Source of the DNA: Oscillospiraceae bacterium
Lineage (GTDB): Bacteria; Bacillota; Clostridia; Oscillospirales; Oscillospiraceae
Assembly (NCBI GenBank): GCA_017624645.1
Contig: JAGAMQ010000186.1
Span: 1-5,869 of the forward strand
Direction of reading: 5' to 3'
Length of the DNA: 5,869 nt
In this document: positions 4,533-5,869 of the stretch, piece after piece
How positions within the stretch are numbered: position 1 is the first letter of the stretch
How the letters are laid out: each line of letters opens with the position of its first letter
The notes under the pieces: model-generated
Databases searched by the model: none
What the model saw: the letters and a program-made list of their open reading frames with translations, nothing else
Told to the model about the DNA's origin: nothing
Made by a program: the position numbers and the translations under genes

Positions 4533-5869
4533 TGTGCTTTCCTCCTTCCTCCTCCAGGCGCTGCAGCTCCACCATTTTCCGGTAGGGCGCGCACTGGGTG
4601 TACAAAGCTTCGTGGCTTCCCACCGCGGTAACCCTGCCATCGTCCATAAACAGGATCTTATCCATTTGCTCGATGGTGGAGATCCGGTGGGCAATGAGAA
4701 TGGTGGTCTTCCCCTGACGGGATCCCTTCAGGTTCTCAAGGATGGTCTTCTCCGTCTTGGTATCCACGGCAGAAACACTGTCGTCCAAAATCAGAATCGG
4801 CGCATCCTTCATCAGCGCCCGGGCAATGGAAATGCGCTGCTTCTGTCCGCCGGACACAGTAACGCCCCGTTCTCCCAGCACCGTGTCGTAGCCCCTTTGG
4901 AACTGACGGATATTGTCATCCACATCCGCCAGCCGTGCCGCCTGAGAGATGTCCTCCTGCCGATCCCGGATGCCAAAGGCAATGTTGTTGGCAATGGTAT
5001 CGGAGAACAGGAAATTGTCCTGAGGGACATAGGCACATGCCCCCCGGACAGAGCGGATGGTCAGCTCATTCACATCCTGCCCGTCGATAAACACCGTGCC
5101 GTTGGGCACATTGTAGGTCCGCAGCAGAAGATCCACCAACGTGGTCTTGCCGGAGCCGGTCTTGCCCACCAGTCCCACACTTTCTCCCGGGGCGATGGTA
5201 AAGGAAACATTTTTCAGGCAGTCATACTCCCCGTCGGGATACCGGAAGGTAAGATCCCGGAATTCGATCGCCCCCCGCACATCGGCAAGGGTGCGCACAT
5301 CGGGTCCGTCCTTCACATCCACCTGAGCATCCAAAAGTTCACTGACCCGGTTCAGAGACGCCTTGCCCCGGGAGGTCATGTCGATAAGCTCGGAAACCGC
5401 CATCACAGGCCAGACAATGGAGGTAAAATAGCCAATAAACTCCACCAGCTGTCCCGCATTGAAGCTGCCCCTGTACACAAGGTATCCGCCATAGCCCAGA
5501 ATAATGCAGATCACGCTCTCCACAAACAGGGTAACAAGGATCCGCAGCAGCACGGAAGCCTTGGTGTGATCAATGTTTGCCTGTTCGTTTTCCACATTGA
5601 GCTTCTGAAAGGCCATCAGTTCCCCGGCCTCCTTGACAAAGGCCTTGATCACCGCGATACCGGAAAAGCTCTCCTGGGAGAAATCGGACAGCCGGGAAAA
5701 TGCCTCCTGCCGAATATCCCACTTCTGCATCATATACTTGCCCACCACCGTGGCAGATGCCAGCAGCAACACCATAGGGATCAAGGAAAGGCCGGTAAGC
5801 AGGGGGTCCATCCGCCACATCTTGCCCACCGCCAGCACACCCAGCAGCAGGGCATCAAAAAACATCATG
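4525..5869 (-). CDS. ABC exporter half-transporter with degenerate ATP site, 5' end missing (YheI/BmrC-like)
   Basis: These are the C-terminal 447 residues of a half-transporter whose reading frame continues past the right edge. The Met-Met at the edge is not a start, because the visible part begins in a mid-domain membrane helix (DALLLGVLAVG). Relatives are about 580-600 residues, so about 130-150 residues, including the first two helices, are missing. Visible helices lie at about 3-16, 22-44, 109-133 and 140-160 (numbered from the edge Met). The nucleotide-binding domain has Tyr210 (A-loop), Walker A GKTGSGKTT (235-243), Gln283, the X-loop LGERG (331-335), a canonical signature VSGGQ (338-342), Walker B ILILDD with Asp363 where the catalytic Glu is expected, D-loop SAVDT and His394. 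The Glu-to-Asp change is typical of the non-hydrolysing partner in heterodimeric exporters such as BmrC, LmrC and TM287. It overlaps the next ABC gene by 8 bases, and the two products should pair. The promoter lies outside the window. Confidence 0.93.
   Translation of the reverse strand, partial: MMFFDALLLGVLAVGKMWRMDPLLTGLSLIPMVLLLASATVVGKYMMQKWDIRQEAFSRLSDFSQESFSGIAVIKAFVKEAGELMAFQKLNVENEQANIDHTKASVLLRILVTLFVESVICIILGYGGYLVYRGSFNAGQLVEFIGYFTSIVWPVMAVSELIDMTSRGKASLNRVSELLDAQVDVKDGPDVRTLADVRGAIEFRDLTFRYPDGEYDCLKNVSFTIAPGESVGLVGKTGSGKTTLVDLLLRTYNVPNGTVFIDGQDVNELTIRSVRGACAYVPQDNFLFSDTIANNIAFGIRDRQEDISQAARLADVDDNIRQFQRGYDTVLGERGVTVSGGQKQRISIARALMKDAPILILDDSVSAVDTKTEKTILENLKGSRQGKTTILIAHRISTIEQMDKILFMDDGRVTAVGSHEALYTQCAPYRKMVELQRLEEEGGKHNG
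4541..4547 (-). promoter_or_regulatory. Strong ribosome binding site inside the upstream ABC gene
   Basis: AAGGAGG on the minus strand lies 8 bases before ATG 4532-4530 and within the last codons of the preceding gene (its Glu-Glu-Gly-Gly tail). It fixes the start of the second ABC gene and excludes the longer frame beginning at 4694. Confidence 0.85.

Noticed and set aside
4533..4694. Longer start for the second ABC gene (54 more residues)
   Set aside because: The extension is Trp/Ser/Pro-rich and overlaps the conserved H-loop region of the preceding ABC gene in another frame. ATG 4532 has a full AAGGAGG site.

Overview
The window looks like chromosomal DNA of a Gram-positive, low-to-medium-GC anaerobe (Bacillota, class Clostridia; a gut Lachnospiraceae or Oscillospiraceae is my best guess). 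The grounds are strong Shine-Dalgarno sites (AAGGAGG, AGGGGG), a lipobox-type signal peptide, a short Cro/CI-type regulator of a kind common in that group, a GH25 muramidase with bacterial SH3 repeats, and a YheI/YheH (BmrC/BmrD)-like ABC exporter pair. The taxon is inferred from protein style only.

Layout. Positions 1-66 (minus) hold the first 22 codons of a gene leaving the window, probably an IS transposase (IS1182-like), with an extended -10 promoter and an upstream hairpin that could insulate it from read-through. Positions 142-444 contain no intact gene. They hold a GC-rich hairpin with a T-run, a short GC-rich stretch that reads like a decayed coding remnant and carries two perfect inverted repeats, and then an AT-rich regulatory region with an 8-bp inverted repeat. 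A small HTH regulator (460-663, plus) follows. A strong 15-bp hairpin at 668-703 separates it from the convergent minus-strand cluster and probably serves both sides.

The minus-strand cluster, in transcription order, is: (i) the C-terminal 447 residues of an ABC exporter half-transporter entering from beyond position 5869; (ii) a second half-transporter of 627 residues whose start overlaps the first gene's stop by 8 bases; (iii) after a 65-base gap, a 623-residue lipoprotein with a GH25 muramidase domain and four SH3b repeats. The two ABC proteins complement each other: the first has Asp where the catalytic Glu should follow Walker B but a canonical SGGQ signature, while the second has the catalytic Glu but a deviant SAGQ signature. 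This is the pattern of a heterodimeric type IV ABC exporter with one degenerate and one competent ATP site. The muramidase lies downstream with no evident promoter of its own and is probably co-transcribed, but a functional link to the exporter is not shown.

I found no CRISPR array, tRNA, rRNA or recognisable riboswitch, and nothing that clearly qualifies as an undescribed system. The most useful points are three start-site reassignments (regulator, muramidase, second ABC gene), the recent-looking duplication of the last two SH3 repeats, the asymmetric ABC motifs, and the unexplained GC-rich remnant beside the IS end.
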